Positions 20,700 to 30,149 of a DNA stretch of 64,000 bases are shown here, one piece after another. The position numbers and the translations under genes are program-made. The notes under the pieces were generated by a model, which saw only the letters and a list, made by a program, of their open reading frames with translations, was not told the DNA's origin and ran no database searches. Origin of the DNA: Ophioderma brevispina (Eukaryota > Echinodermata > Ophiuroidea > Amphilepidida > Ophiodermatidae); NCBI GenBank assembly GCA_023653785.1, contig JAMKCH010011844.1, positions 62,001 to 126,000 on the forward strand, written 5' to 3'. The stretch's first letter is position 1. Every line of letters begins with the position of its first letter.

Positions 20700-23396
20700 A
20701 ACATTTTACTTAGATGCTACAGTGCACGAGATGCTGTTTAAAAATCCATACACGCAATGGAGTCATTAGGTGTCCAAGTCAAATTAGTCTTCAAAATGCT
20801 TCCGATTTGACTGCAATTTGAATTATCCTTATGACTTAAAATTCAAAGACACTTTCGAGCTCATTCAAGGTCAAATTAATGTTTCCTAATGGGTCAAAGA
20901 TCATTTGATCAAAATCACTACTCGGATAAAAAATATTCTAAACTTGACTGTTTTCTCGATCTGTCCTTTCAGATCTAGTTTAATTTTGGTTTTTGGGATA
21001 AGCCTTACGAAATTTGAATTGATCGTCATTTTAATACTTTAAATCCTCTTTGTAGTAAATAGAAATGTTCACGAGATGTTTCACTGATATTAAGAAGACA
21101 TGAGAACACCATGTTTGAGAGAGTCCGAAATTAGGCCACCCAGGTTACTCCAATGACTGCAAAAATAACCGCCGTCCAAGGTAAGGGAAGGCGAGTGGTG
21201 CTGCACCATGCTTATTTCGAAAAACATCTATGTGGGTTGGGTTAAGGGGTAGGGGGATGTTGTAGCCCGCCACTGATTACGGGATACGCCAAATAGGAGT
21301 CAAAATGTAAAACAGTTCAAACTAAGATAAAACATACATCTTTTATAGATCCGAATTGGAGAATGATATTTCCTTATTTAAAAATTAAAAAAAAAAAAAA
21401 AAAAAAACAAAGGGACATCAAGTAATAAGATCCTAGCGGGATTTATATTGCGCTTTTTACCTGGGATCAAGCGCCGTGGCCTATATCATACGCTGGCATC
21501 AGGAATCGTCATAATCATTCGCTTCATTAAGGTTTTCTGCCATAAACCACTAACGCACTCCCTATCATTCAGCACTTAATTGTATATTCCCCTATTTAAC
21601 ACACGAATGAATAAAACTTCTTTTCACGCTAAAAGACTAAACCTAAACAAGACACGGGCAGAAATGAGCATGTTTTGAATACAATCACCAACACAAACCC
21701 CACACCAAAAAACATTAAAAATTAACATATTGGGCTAAATTTTTTCAGCTGAAAAGACTAAAAACAATTCCAGTTGTATGTTTATCAAAATAATTGCCAA
21801 ATTGCCACAAACTGGGAACCTAATAGAAGACAAATCCTACCAGCCAAATGATGGTCAGGATTGATCTGTTATTACTGGGGGCATCCAACCCAAAACCTAC
21901 CCAAACTTTTTACGTCTGTAACACGCTTGATTAAGTACAATTCAACAGCTACACTTAATCCACATTTGGGTGAATTAAGCAGGATGCCCCCCAGCTAGGG
22001 CTGCCAGTGAGGTGTTGGAATGTGTCAAAAAACCGGATTCTGTGTATATGACTGATGAGCTCATTCATATGCAGATAACACTGACAGGCGTTGTTTTGAA
22101 TGAGGGTAGAATGGATTAATGGTTTCGCAACCAGCTTTCCAGTCAGCCGGACAGGATATTACAATTCACCATTGTAAGGTCCCTTGTTGGAGGGGCCAAA
22201 ATGGTAGGGACTGTTTCATTTCACTCAGGAGTACCTACCTACTTCCAGCCCCCACCTACTCCATGAGAAACTGTTGTCGCATGTTTTTCTTTTTTTAGAT
22301 ATATTATAGTCAATGTTCAAGAAGAAGTGTCATAGGAAAAATTGTAGTTGCTAAATTATTTGTATTAACGGTTACTTGAGACAAATCTTATATGCTTACC
22401 TCAATAATGAGCCGGACCTGATACGCTATTTTCTATATATAGGTAAATTGGGAATCTGAAGCATGCCTGCTGTTTCTAGTATAGATTCCGATTCAGGTAG
22501 AACACTTGGACTGCTATAACTAGAATCTCATATGAACCATTTTGACCTTCTTCTTTGGGATATCTGCTACTAGGTTAACATTCTTCTGAAAATTAAAAAA
22601 AGAAAGGTATCGTTTTTCATAGGTTGTATCAAATTAGAGACAGGTACGGCTCGGCCAAGTGATAATCATAATTGATCCGCATAACTTGGAGCATCCAATC
22701 CAAGCTTTTAGGCCTGTACCCCGCCCTCGAGGCTCGGACACTGCGTTAATGCGAATCACCTTGCTAAAATTATGATCACACTGGGTCAATGGGAGCGACC
22801 ATGCTACCAACAAATAAAGCAGGTGTGTGATATAATGTTAGAATTTTAGTGAATTATAGAGTGTGTCTAACAAAACGAAACTACATTCTAAATTTGAAAA
22901 AGCTGGACTAAAATTTCAGCGAAAATGCTATTCAGTATGTTGAGTAACCAATACAAACACTCAGAGCCCTTCATTAGAGTCACTTAATGCGAAACGCAAT
23001 AAAATGACAATTAGTGGTGCTGCTCACTTCTGATTCGAATAACTATTGTTTAATGTTTCATAAAATAATGACATTAATCAATACGCATGGGTCTTTACAT
23101 ACGTCCAAGCTTATTTTGAGATTGGGAGGTATTTAGATCTTGACCCTTGATAACCATAGAATTCCAAATGTTTTATACAGGGATCAAAATACAAAGTTGT
23201 TCGATTCGTGTTAAAAACTACCACTGTACTGTACTAATGTGTAATAGCAACATATTCATTTTATTTATAACATTCGGCATTGAGGACAGTAGGGAAAATT
23301 TAGGGGAGAAGCCACATTTTAGATATTCTGCCACTTTCTTCTACAAGAAATCATAGCGCGTCCGCACACAATTATACACTTAACAACTGACTCGTC
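20700..23396. other. Long unassigned stretch
   Basis: No supported coding region. It contains a run of about 19 A at 21388-21406 and a segment at 21430-21490 (GGATTTATATTGCGCTTTTT) resembling the GCGCTTT-rich repeat near 56370. Near 22670 GGAGCATCCAATCCAAGCTTTT is similar to the left arm of the 21875-21994 hairpin. Confidence 0.4.
21875..21994. repeat. 120-bp inverted repeat
   Basis: CTGGGGGCATCC (21875-21886) pairs with GGATGCCCCCCAG (21982-21994). Inner blocks CAACCCAAA and TTTGGGTGAATTAA pair less well, with TGATTAAGT pairing ACTTAATCC further in. Small non-autonomous hairpin, family unknown. Confidence 0.65.
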
Positions 23397-23434
23397 AGCT
23401 GAGACGAATATACCTAGGTATATTCGTCTCAGCT
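23397..23434. repeat. Perfect 38-bp palindrome
   Basis: The sequence is AGCTGAGACGAATATACC followed by its exact reverse complement through TAGG at the centre (23415/23416), with no loop and no mismatch. It is flanked by CGTC on the left and CGTCAG on the right, so CGTCAG partly repeats in direct orientation. Such loop-less palindromes are usually unstable, so this may be young. Confidence 0.95.
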
Positions 23435-23564
23435 CGTCAGTGCATTATTCCATCCGTACGAAACAATTTTGTACGACTAATTTCAATCCGTTTGATTTTT
23501 TGTTTTATTCCGCTCCCATACGGTTGATCACTTTCTCCGCATGTCGGTTCAAAGAAACATTTGT

Positions 23565-23605
23565 ATGTGTGTATGTGGGTGTATGTGTGTGTGGGTGTGT
23601 GGTAC
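23565..23605. repeat. (GT)-rich microsatellite
   Basis: Interrupted TGTATGTGTG/TGGGTGTG repeat of about 40 bp. The cysteine- and valine-rich short frame across it is an artefact. Confidence 0.8.
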
Positions 23606-23682
23606 AAACAACATGTTATTTATTAGTTTTAAAGAAACAATTTGAAACCTGCCAACGTTTTTATTTTTATGTTAATTTTAGA

Positions 23683-24530
23683 TAATAATAATAATATTTA
23701 TTTGAATTACTTGCAAAATAAATGATGCACGATACATTGCACATTCAGGTTAAATGACAAAGTCAAAAATATAGAAATAAGCAAGCAATCCTGGAAAAGT
23801 GAATGGGCCAATGAATATCCAAGCACATAAGTGCACACTTTTCCCATGACAAAATGATACATTGATGGCAGGTCATAATGAAAAACATACATATGCACAT
23901 AGAATAACAATACATTAACAGAATATTAGCATATAAGCCCTATAAATAGCAACACAAAATATTAGTAGACCGGGCCATACATGTAGTAAAAATCACTTTG
24001 TGGCTGCAAGTAAAACTTCAATTAGCATGATTAGTAAGTTCAGGTAAAAATCTTTACAACCAGACCTGGAAATTCCTACATTTAGAGCCAAATGCAAAAA
24101 TGACGGGATCTCATTCCATAGACGAGGAAGTGAAACAAACAGAATTATAGAAAGAGTTACTACTAGCAATTCTGTGTAAAAGCCTGAATTATCCAAAGAA
24201 CTTCGGTGAATGAAAGAGATGAAAGAAGTGGGCCCTATGTTATTAAGAACTTTGTATCCAAAGACCAACCTCTGAATCCTGAAAAAATACTCAAGTCTCG
24301 CTAAGCCAAACTCACGAAGCCACTCTGCGTAAGGAGGTCTAGTATCAGTATTTTGTGATTTCCGATAAAATTGGATGCGAGTTAACCTTCGTTGCATTTT
24401 CGTTCAAGTCTATCTGTTTCCGCTGGAAGGGTGCCCAAACACTAGCACAATACAGAACATGTGGCATGACAAGAGAGTTTAGTGCATAGCCTTATGTCAG
24501 TTCGTTCAATTTTTGTGTTAAAGCGGCACT
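23683..24530 (-). pseudogene. CR1/L2-like LINE, C-terminal end with (ATT)n tail
   Basis: On the minus strand the blocks are LVMPHVLYCASVW (about 24485-24447, post-RT thumb), QRRLTRIQF (about 24394-24370), EWLREFGLARLEYFFRIQRL (about 24325-24265) and LPRLWNEIPSF (about 24132-24100), then a stop at 23993. These match the C-terminus of CR1/L2-type ORF2. About 290 bases of 3' UTR follow, ending AATTCAAATAAATATTATTA, that is (ATT)n, at 23683-23703. Microsatellite-like 3' tails are usual for L2/CR1 LINEs. The element is 5'-truncated, and the TTAA MITE at 24518 abuts its 5' side. Confidence 0.8.
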
Positions 24531-24861
24531 GGCACATTTTCACAAAATATGAAATTTCAATTTGCTCTCAAATGATAGTCTAGGCCATTGGAAGAACAGA
24601 GATATATTTTACACATAAAAATAACATACCCCAAAACAGATAGGGACATTGATATGAGGATAAAGACATCCAGGTAATTTGTATGCCAACTTTTAAGTTT
24701 TCCATAACTTTAATCAACAAATGTGTATATCACATCAATATTTTTGACTCGTACTCACTGATATTAAACCCACAAAGGTTATAGACCAGTCAAACAGTGT
24801 GCATAGATTTTGAAAAATCCTGAGGGCGCACTATTTTTCAAATGTGCCAGTGTCTCTTTAA
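24518..24861. mobile_element. TTAA-type MITE, copy 1
   Basis: Terminal inverted repeats begin AGCGGCACTGGCACATTTT on the left and, read from the right, AGAGACACTGGCACATTTGA. Both ends are flanked by TTAA (24518-24521 and 24858-24861). The length is 344 bp and there is no coding sequence. TTAA target duplication is known for piggyBac and Kolobok superfamilies; termini starting with two purines would suit Kolobok. A relative lies at 60899-61430 in inverse orientation, sharing the block around GGCCTAGACTATCATTTG. Confidence 0.85.
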
Positions 24862-25990
24862 AAGCGAACTTAAAGTTGATTTTGTCTCTTTTGGGGACAT
24901 ACAATGAAAAAAAAAAAACATGTTGCCATTTTTTCTGAAGGGGGTAAGTGGGAAATCCACGATGGGCACCACAATCACATGTAGCTGGGCAAACAATGTA
25001 TATTAAATAATACAGGACTATATAAATGTAGTCCAAATGGGAATTTTAATGAGTGGAAATAATTGCTTTCATATACTTAACATTTTATATATAGATTATA
25101 GGTAGTCCAAAAAAGTTATAAAACAATATGGCTGCCAAAATGGCTCCCAATATACCAAGGTATTGCATAAAATGCATGTAATGTGAAACAAATATGTCGA
25201 ATATCATATGCCATGGTTATAAACATGTTAATTGTTGGGACTTTGAACGACATAGATCTATTTTCATACATGCATCGTATTTGAAATACATTTTTCATCT
25301 CATAATTGCAAATCCAAGATGGCCGCCTCAAAGTAGGCCTTCTTCATGCGCACATGCATTAATACTAATAACATATGTTAAAAGGGTAAACTGTTAAATG
25401 CGCATCCATCTCCCCATACATCCTATCTCCCCATACATCTAGTAGTTAATAACAATAGGCATGAAAGTGTTTTACTTTATGAATACCCATTGTTAGTGAT
25501 TACAAAGTCTTCTATTTCTGTTCTATTTGGTTGCTTTATTTGACTAGTTTAATATTGTTCTTGTTACCTGACTTGCTTCTAGTTCTTTGCTTCTAATTGC
25601 CATTTCTAAGTTCTTTCTTGTTTGTGGTTGCTTGGCGTTTGGGCTTGTCTTTTTATCTTTCTACGCTATTGGTTTATCTTGCTGCACAACTGTTCTTGTT
25701 AGCTTGCTTGCTTCCTATTTCTGTTCTATTTGGTCTTATTCCTAAGTTTTTTTCTAGTTGGGGATTTGCTTGACTCTTGGGGGTTCTCTCCATATCTTGT
25801 GCACAATTGCTTTATCTTGCTGCTGAGTTGCTTGCTTTGCCTCACTTGGCCTTCCATAGCACATAAGAGCAAAGAAGATAGAAAGATTTTTTGTTAGAAA
25901 CTTTCTGAAAAAAATCAGAATTGTTTAATGTCAATGGTGTCATTGTCAGCCTTGTTTTATGGTATATTCTAACTTAATTTGCCATGTTTA
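24862..25990. other. Unassigned; T/C-rich low-complexity stretch
   Basis: No coding feature. From 25500 to 25860 the plus strand is pyrimidine-rich with repeated GCTTGCTT and a near-duplicate TATTTCTGTTCTATTTGGT at about 25512 and 25713. AATGGCTGCC and ATGGCCGCC motifs appear at 25125 and 25318, similar to many places in this window. Confidence 0.4.
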
Positions 25991-26110
25991 CCAAGTCAAT
26001 CAATCAATCAATTTTATTTGAACTTCATCATCACAGCAGTACACGACAAGAAGTATGCAATACAGAGTAAAATTCAATATGCAGAAAGTATATGTACAAA
26101 CAGCAAATAT
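25991..26110 (-). mobile_element. LINE 3' terminus with (ATTG)n tail
   Basis: On the minus strand this ends GAAGTTCAAATAAAATTGAT followed by further TTGA units (25997-26015). The TTCAAATAAA hexamer context is shared with the LINE 3' end at 23683-23703 but the tail repeat differs. No coding part is left, so this is a severely 5'-truncated copy of a CR1/L2-like LINE, assigned by its end only. Confidence 0.5.
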
Positions 26111-26154
26111 TTAGGTGGCAGAAAAACCTAACATTTCAACCTAAATATTTAACT

Positions 26155-26530
26155 ATAAAATGGTGATGGTGGCCATTTTGAACTAAATGGCAGCCATTTT
26201 GAACAGAGAAATAGCTGAAAAAGCAGAATGTATCATTCCAGTTGCTTTATGATGTATTCTAGCTCCGTCTGGTAGGTTTAATAGCAATTTGTGAAATAGG
26301 ACATTTTAAACCAATTATTACAAATTATGAAGGTAATAGCGGCCATTTTGAACTAAATGAGAGCCATTTTAAACAGAAATAGCTGAAAAAGCATAGAATA
26401 TAATTCTAGATGTTTTATGATGTATTCTAGCTTCATCTGGTAGGTTTACCAGCAATTTATGAAATAGGGCATTTTAACCCAAAATGCAACGGTAACGGTA
26501 ATGGCGGCCATCTGTGCTAATGGAGCACTT
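26155..26530. repeat. Two tandem ~180-bp units
   Basis: Each unit runs GGCCATTTTGAACTAAATG, AGCCATTTT, AACAGA, AATAGCTGAAAAAGCA, TTTTATGATGTATTCTAGCT and TCTGGTAGGTTTA. Unit 1 starts near 26160 and unit 2 near 26338. A third, more degenerate start is present near 26500 and a partial relative at 25940-25990. Confidence 0.8.
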
Positions 26531-27410
26531 GTTGAAAGGGAAATCGCGCCGCATCAACGCATAGCTGAATATGTCTAGTTGCCCTAAAACTGGCATATTT
26601 ATTTCTTATGATCATTAATAATGGTAGTTGTAGTAGTAACATGCCAAGAAGCCCAATATATGAATGCATTTATGCTGAATTTCTGTCCACGGCGGCCATC
26701 TTGGATTTGAAGGTCTAAACTGTCTAGAAAAAAATGGCAACATGTTTCATTTGAATCTTCACCCTTCAAAGTAATAAAATCAATTGAGAAATCGCTTTTA
26801 ACACAAAAATTGAACGAACGCCATTTTGTCGACATATGGCTGTGTAAATACAGATTGAGCAGGGCCAGAAGGTGACATATTTCTAGTGCACCTAATTATG
26901 AAACCAGTGACTTCGCACTATTTATCACATACATCACCAATGTGGAGTATCAAAAGACAGATTACTTGAGTGAAAAGAACTCTAAGTAGCTTGAAAACAG
27001 TTCAACATCAGCAAGGCTGGTGTCATCATGAATAAGATGGGGAGTATACACAGAGACTTGGATCTAGTGATTTGCATTGTGTGGAACACTGGATACAGCT
27101 GTTGCTCATAAAGTTGTATAAAATATGTTTTACCACTTTATGGAATGATTCTTACAGTGGAGTTATTTATGATAGCAAGGGTGTATATCGCCACAGTACT
27201 TGAATGGTCAGTCTCTTCCGAACATATCACATGAAAATTAGTCCGCAAGTAACACTTTACCGAAAATGTATCCTTAGCTGAAGGAAAATAGGGTATGTGA
27301 AACAGACAGAATTAAGGATTGTTACAAGTTTTTTCACATCAGTCAGTTTTCGATATAACAACATTTTTGGGTGATTTCATGCATCGAACCACTAGGTTCA
27401 ATAGTACTTT
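26531..27410. other. No feature recognised
   Basis: Unique-looking sequence. Short GGCGGCCAT/AACGCCATTTTG motifs recur. No supported coding frame. Confidence 0.4.
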
Positions 27411-27412
27411 AT

Positions 27413-27832
27413 GCAGGCCGTAGCCAGGAATTTGTTTGGGGGGGCGGATTTGCCAGAAATGCGGACTTTTTTACAAATTTTTTTTTCGGTCGCTACCCGC
27501 TAGCCGTGTTGGCCCATTTTTTTACCGTCGCCTCCAAAAATCTGAATGGGGGGGGGGGGCGGGGGTAAAGGAGGAATGATACATCGGCGTTGACCCCCCC
27601 CAACAAAACAGTATAATAATAGTAGTAGCCTAAGCATGCGTAACCAGGTGTTGACCGGGTATTGACCAATAGTGATTCAGATAACACAATCCTTACCAAC
27701 AACAGGCTTTAGACAGGCGGCAAACTTCAAAATGACAAAGGGATCTTCAACATGATAAAGGGGACCTTTGTCTTTTTTTTGGGAGGTGGGGGGGGGGTGT
27801 CGTCGCCCACCTCCCGGCTAAGGCCATGACTG
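27413..27832. mobile_element. MITE with GCCGTAGCC termini and poly-G ends
   Basis: The left end is CAGGCCGTAGCCAGGAATTT followed by TTTGGGGGGGCGG; the right end is GGGTGTCGTCGCCCACCTCC followed by CGGCTAAGGCCATGACTG, a diverged reverse complement of the left end. Length about 420 bp, no coding sequence. The right end merges with the C-terminus of the Tc1-like transposase that follows, so the boundary is uncertain by some tens of bases. Confidence 0.6.
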
Positions 27833-28541
27833 TATGGAGCCCCTTGGGCATGAATCAGTGCGTCAAGACGTCGCGCATTAGCCACAAGGTTGTTTATGAT
27901 GTCAACGGTCAGAAGCTGAGCTAACTTCTGTAGTGTTTGAGGAAGATTGCAACTGTAATTGATTTAGCTCGGCATACGGCATCCCAGCATGCTCGAAGGG
28001 TTCAAATCAGGGCAGCAAGCAGGCCCATCGGTATATGCTCCACACACGCTCTGCTAAGAAATGTCTCACTACAGCGGCCCTGTTCGGCGTGACGTCTTCC
28101 CGTAACATTGTCGTCTTGGGCCGAAAATTGTTAATAAACCCTTCTTGCATATAGACAGTGGTTTTTTTTCAGAATGAACAAGTTCACGACGGCGTTCATG
28201 TTTCCATCTGGGCACCACAAGTGTGTTTTTCCAATGAAACCGGCCGTACCATCCCACTAAGCGCCCACCACCTGAGTCGATTCGGAATATAGTGCCATTT
28301 CGGAGGTTCTCACCACGTAAGCGACAGAACCCTCGATTTTTCATCTTGATGGTCAAGGATGCGTAGCGTGCTCTCGCCAAATAACACAACATTCGCCAAG
28401 TGTATGAGCTGTAAGCTGCTGTGCTCTCCAGCCCAGCGAAGTCGATCAACTCTGTGGTGAACGGTTGGCAGGGGACATTTGGTCATTCGTCTTGCTCGGT
28501 AATCTCCGATCTACAGTTTGGAAGGGAAACGTTGTTCCATA
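27833..28541 (-). pseudogene. Tc1/mariner-type transposase, catalytic and C-terminal part
   Basis: Cut-and-paste DNA transposase remnant. Through several frameshifts the minus strand shows, in order, LRWAGEHS (about 28440), an FGEST motif (about 28385), WYGRFHWKNTLVVP (about 28250-28210), the AQDDNV catalytic-Asp motif (about 28125-28105), VEHI and PFEHAG replacing the usual NPIEH (about 28035 and 27990), and the C-terminal IINNLVANARRLDALIHAQG (about 27900-27845). The spacing from DDN to the EH motif suits the DD34E Tc1 group. The N-terminal part is displaced beyond an inserted element and lies at 29761-29940. Confidence 0.8.
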
Positions 28542-29760
28542 CAGGGTTGTCTCCAAAAGAATTACACCCTAACAATAGGCGACCATAACTTCAAAAGTAA
28601 GTATCACATTTGAGAAATTTAAAAAACAATCTTAAACCCCGAATGCACTTTTTAACATTGAAGTAGACATCACTCGATTCGGTTCATAGTTCGAAGAAAT
28701 AAGCGTATGGAACAAATGTCAGGAACAACTTAATTCCAAGTTGCCCATAATGCAGATTTGATGTAACCACCGATGATTACCGTGTTGTATCTGGTCAAGG
28801 CTGTTCTTCTTTTCATTCCCCAGACCCGCCCTTGTTTAATATTTTGTGAGTTCAGTGCCATTTTGTTGTTTTATTATAGTATAAAAAATACCGTGACAAT
28901 TATAATAAAAAATACAAAATTTGGAATTTTTTAAAAACTGGTAAATAACAAGAATGATCTCTTTATTAGAAAACAACACCAATAAAATCTGTCGAAAAAA
29001 AGGTGAATAGTTAGTTGAACTAGGGGGTGCACTGCATAGAATGAATTGAGAGTTGATCAATACTTTAACAGGTGGATAAACTGAATCATAAGATTATTCA
29101 CAATAGTTTTTATTCAAAAAGACATCTTATCCAATAAGAGGGTGGATTCTACATTTTCAATATAAAGCATGATTGAGTGCAAATCAAACTTCCCGCGTTG
29201 GTCGCCCATACAAAAGGGCAATTGTGGTTTTCAGATATGCCGAAAAACTGTCATAACATTACTCTGGGCAGGAAAAATCCTCCTGCAAGAAGACAATTTG
29301 AACAATGTAAGAAGTACCGTGAAACACGGTTGTTGCAAGTCAAAATTTGAACAAGAGTGCTGTGGAAGGCGGAGAACCACCGGAACTTTACAGAACATTG
29401 CAGCCATCAGACGGGTCTTCGTCTAAATCCACGACAAAGTGCAGACGTAACAATTTTCCACACGTCCACAGATCAAGCTTTGACAGGATTACCCACTCAG
29501 ACCTGAACTTGAAGAATTATGTTATTTCTCACCTGTTCTGTCTGTATCACGTTATTACAAAACTTGGAAGAGTCCATTGACATATGTTACATAATCTCTT
29601 ATTCTTCGAAACTACTTAACCGAATCGAGTGCTGTTTACATTAAAATATTGAAAAATAGTTGTGGTTTAGATTCTTTTTAATTTTATCAATGTGACACTC
29701 ACTTTTGAAGTTATGGTCATCATTATTTATGGTTAATTCTTTTTTGCACGACACCCTGTA
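28540..29760. mobile_element. 1.2-kb mariner-type element nested in a Tc1 transposase
   Basis: Terminal inverted repeats of about 170 bp with mismatches run CAGGGTTGTCTCCAAAAGAA... at the left (from 28542) and, read inward from 29758, CAGGGTGTCGTGCAAAAAAG.... Both contain GACCATAACTTCAAAAGT and CACTCGATTCGGTT. The flanking dinucleotides are TA at 28540-28541 and 29759-29760, the target duplication of the Tc1/mariner superfamily. The interior (about 28710-29580) has no intact transposase; the short frames at 29169-29580 match nothing I recognise. Therefore non-autonomous or decayed. Confidence 0.85.
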
Positions 29761-29940
29761 GTGTCTTTCTCCACAAACACGAATACGGCTAGTTGGCATT
29801 TTCCGGCTCTACGGCACAGATTACGCAGTCGGCGATCAATCTCAGTCTGGTAGTCAATCTTGGTCCGTCCTGAAGATTTTCGTGGCCTCAATTACCCACC
29901 TCTGGATGCGGTCTGAGTATTTTACATTATTATCATTCAT
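29761..29940 (-). pseudogene. Tc1-like transposase, N-terminal DNA-binding part
   Basis: On the minus strand a frame reads KIDYQTEIDRRLRNLCRRAG (about 29850-29790), resembling the second helix-turn-helix region of Tc1 transposases, which follows a RPRK-type hook. It stops at the TA target site at 29759-29760, and the rest of the same transposase resumes beyond the nested element at 28541. The order and strand of both halves agree. Confidence 0.65.
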
Positions 29941-30149
29941 CTTTATTAAGTGAATCTAACAAGACCGTACATATATCCAGGATACTGGACTGGGCAGCCA
30001 TTCCATACAGGAAAATCATCTAACACAGAACAAATAACACAATACATAAAATACAAGATAAGGTTTAAACCTGAATACCAGCAGGAAAGTTTAAAAAAAA
30101 ACTATAATGACTATAGAACACACAGCCTTCTTGGGAGAGTGTTGAAAGG

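Noticed and set aside
28069..28449. 126-codon minus frame as an independent gene
   Set aside because: It is one frame of the broken Tc1-like transposase; flanking frames continue the same protein.
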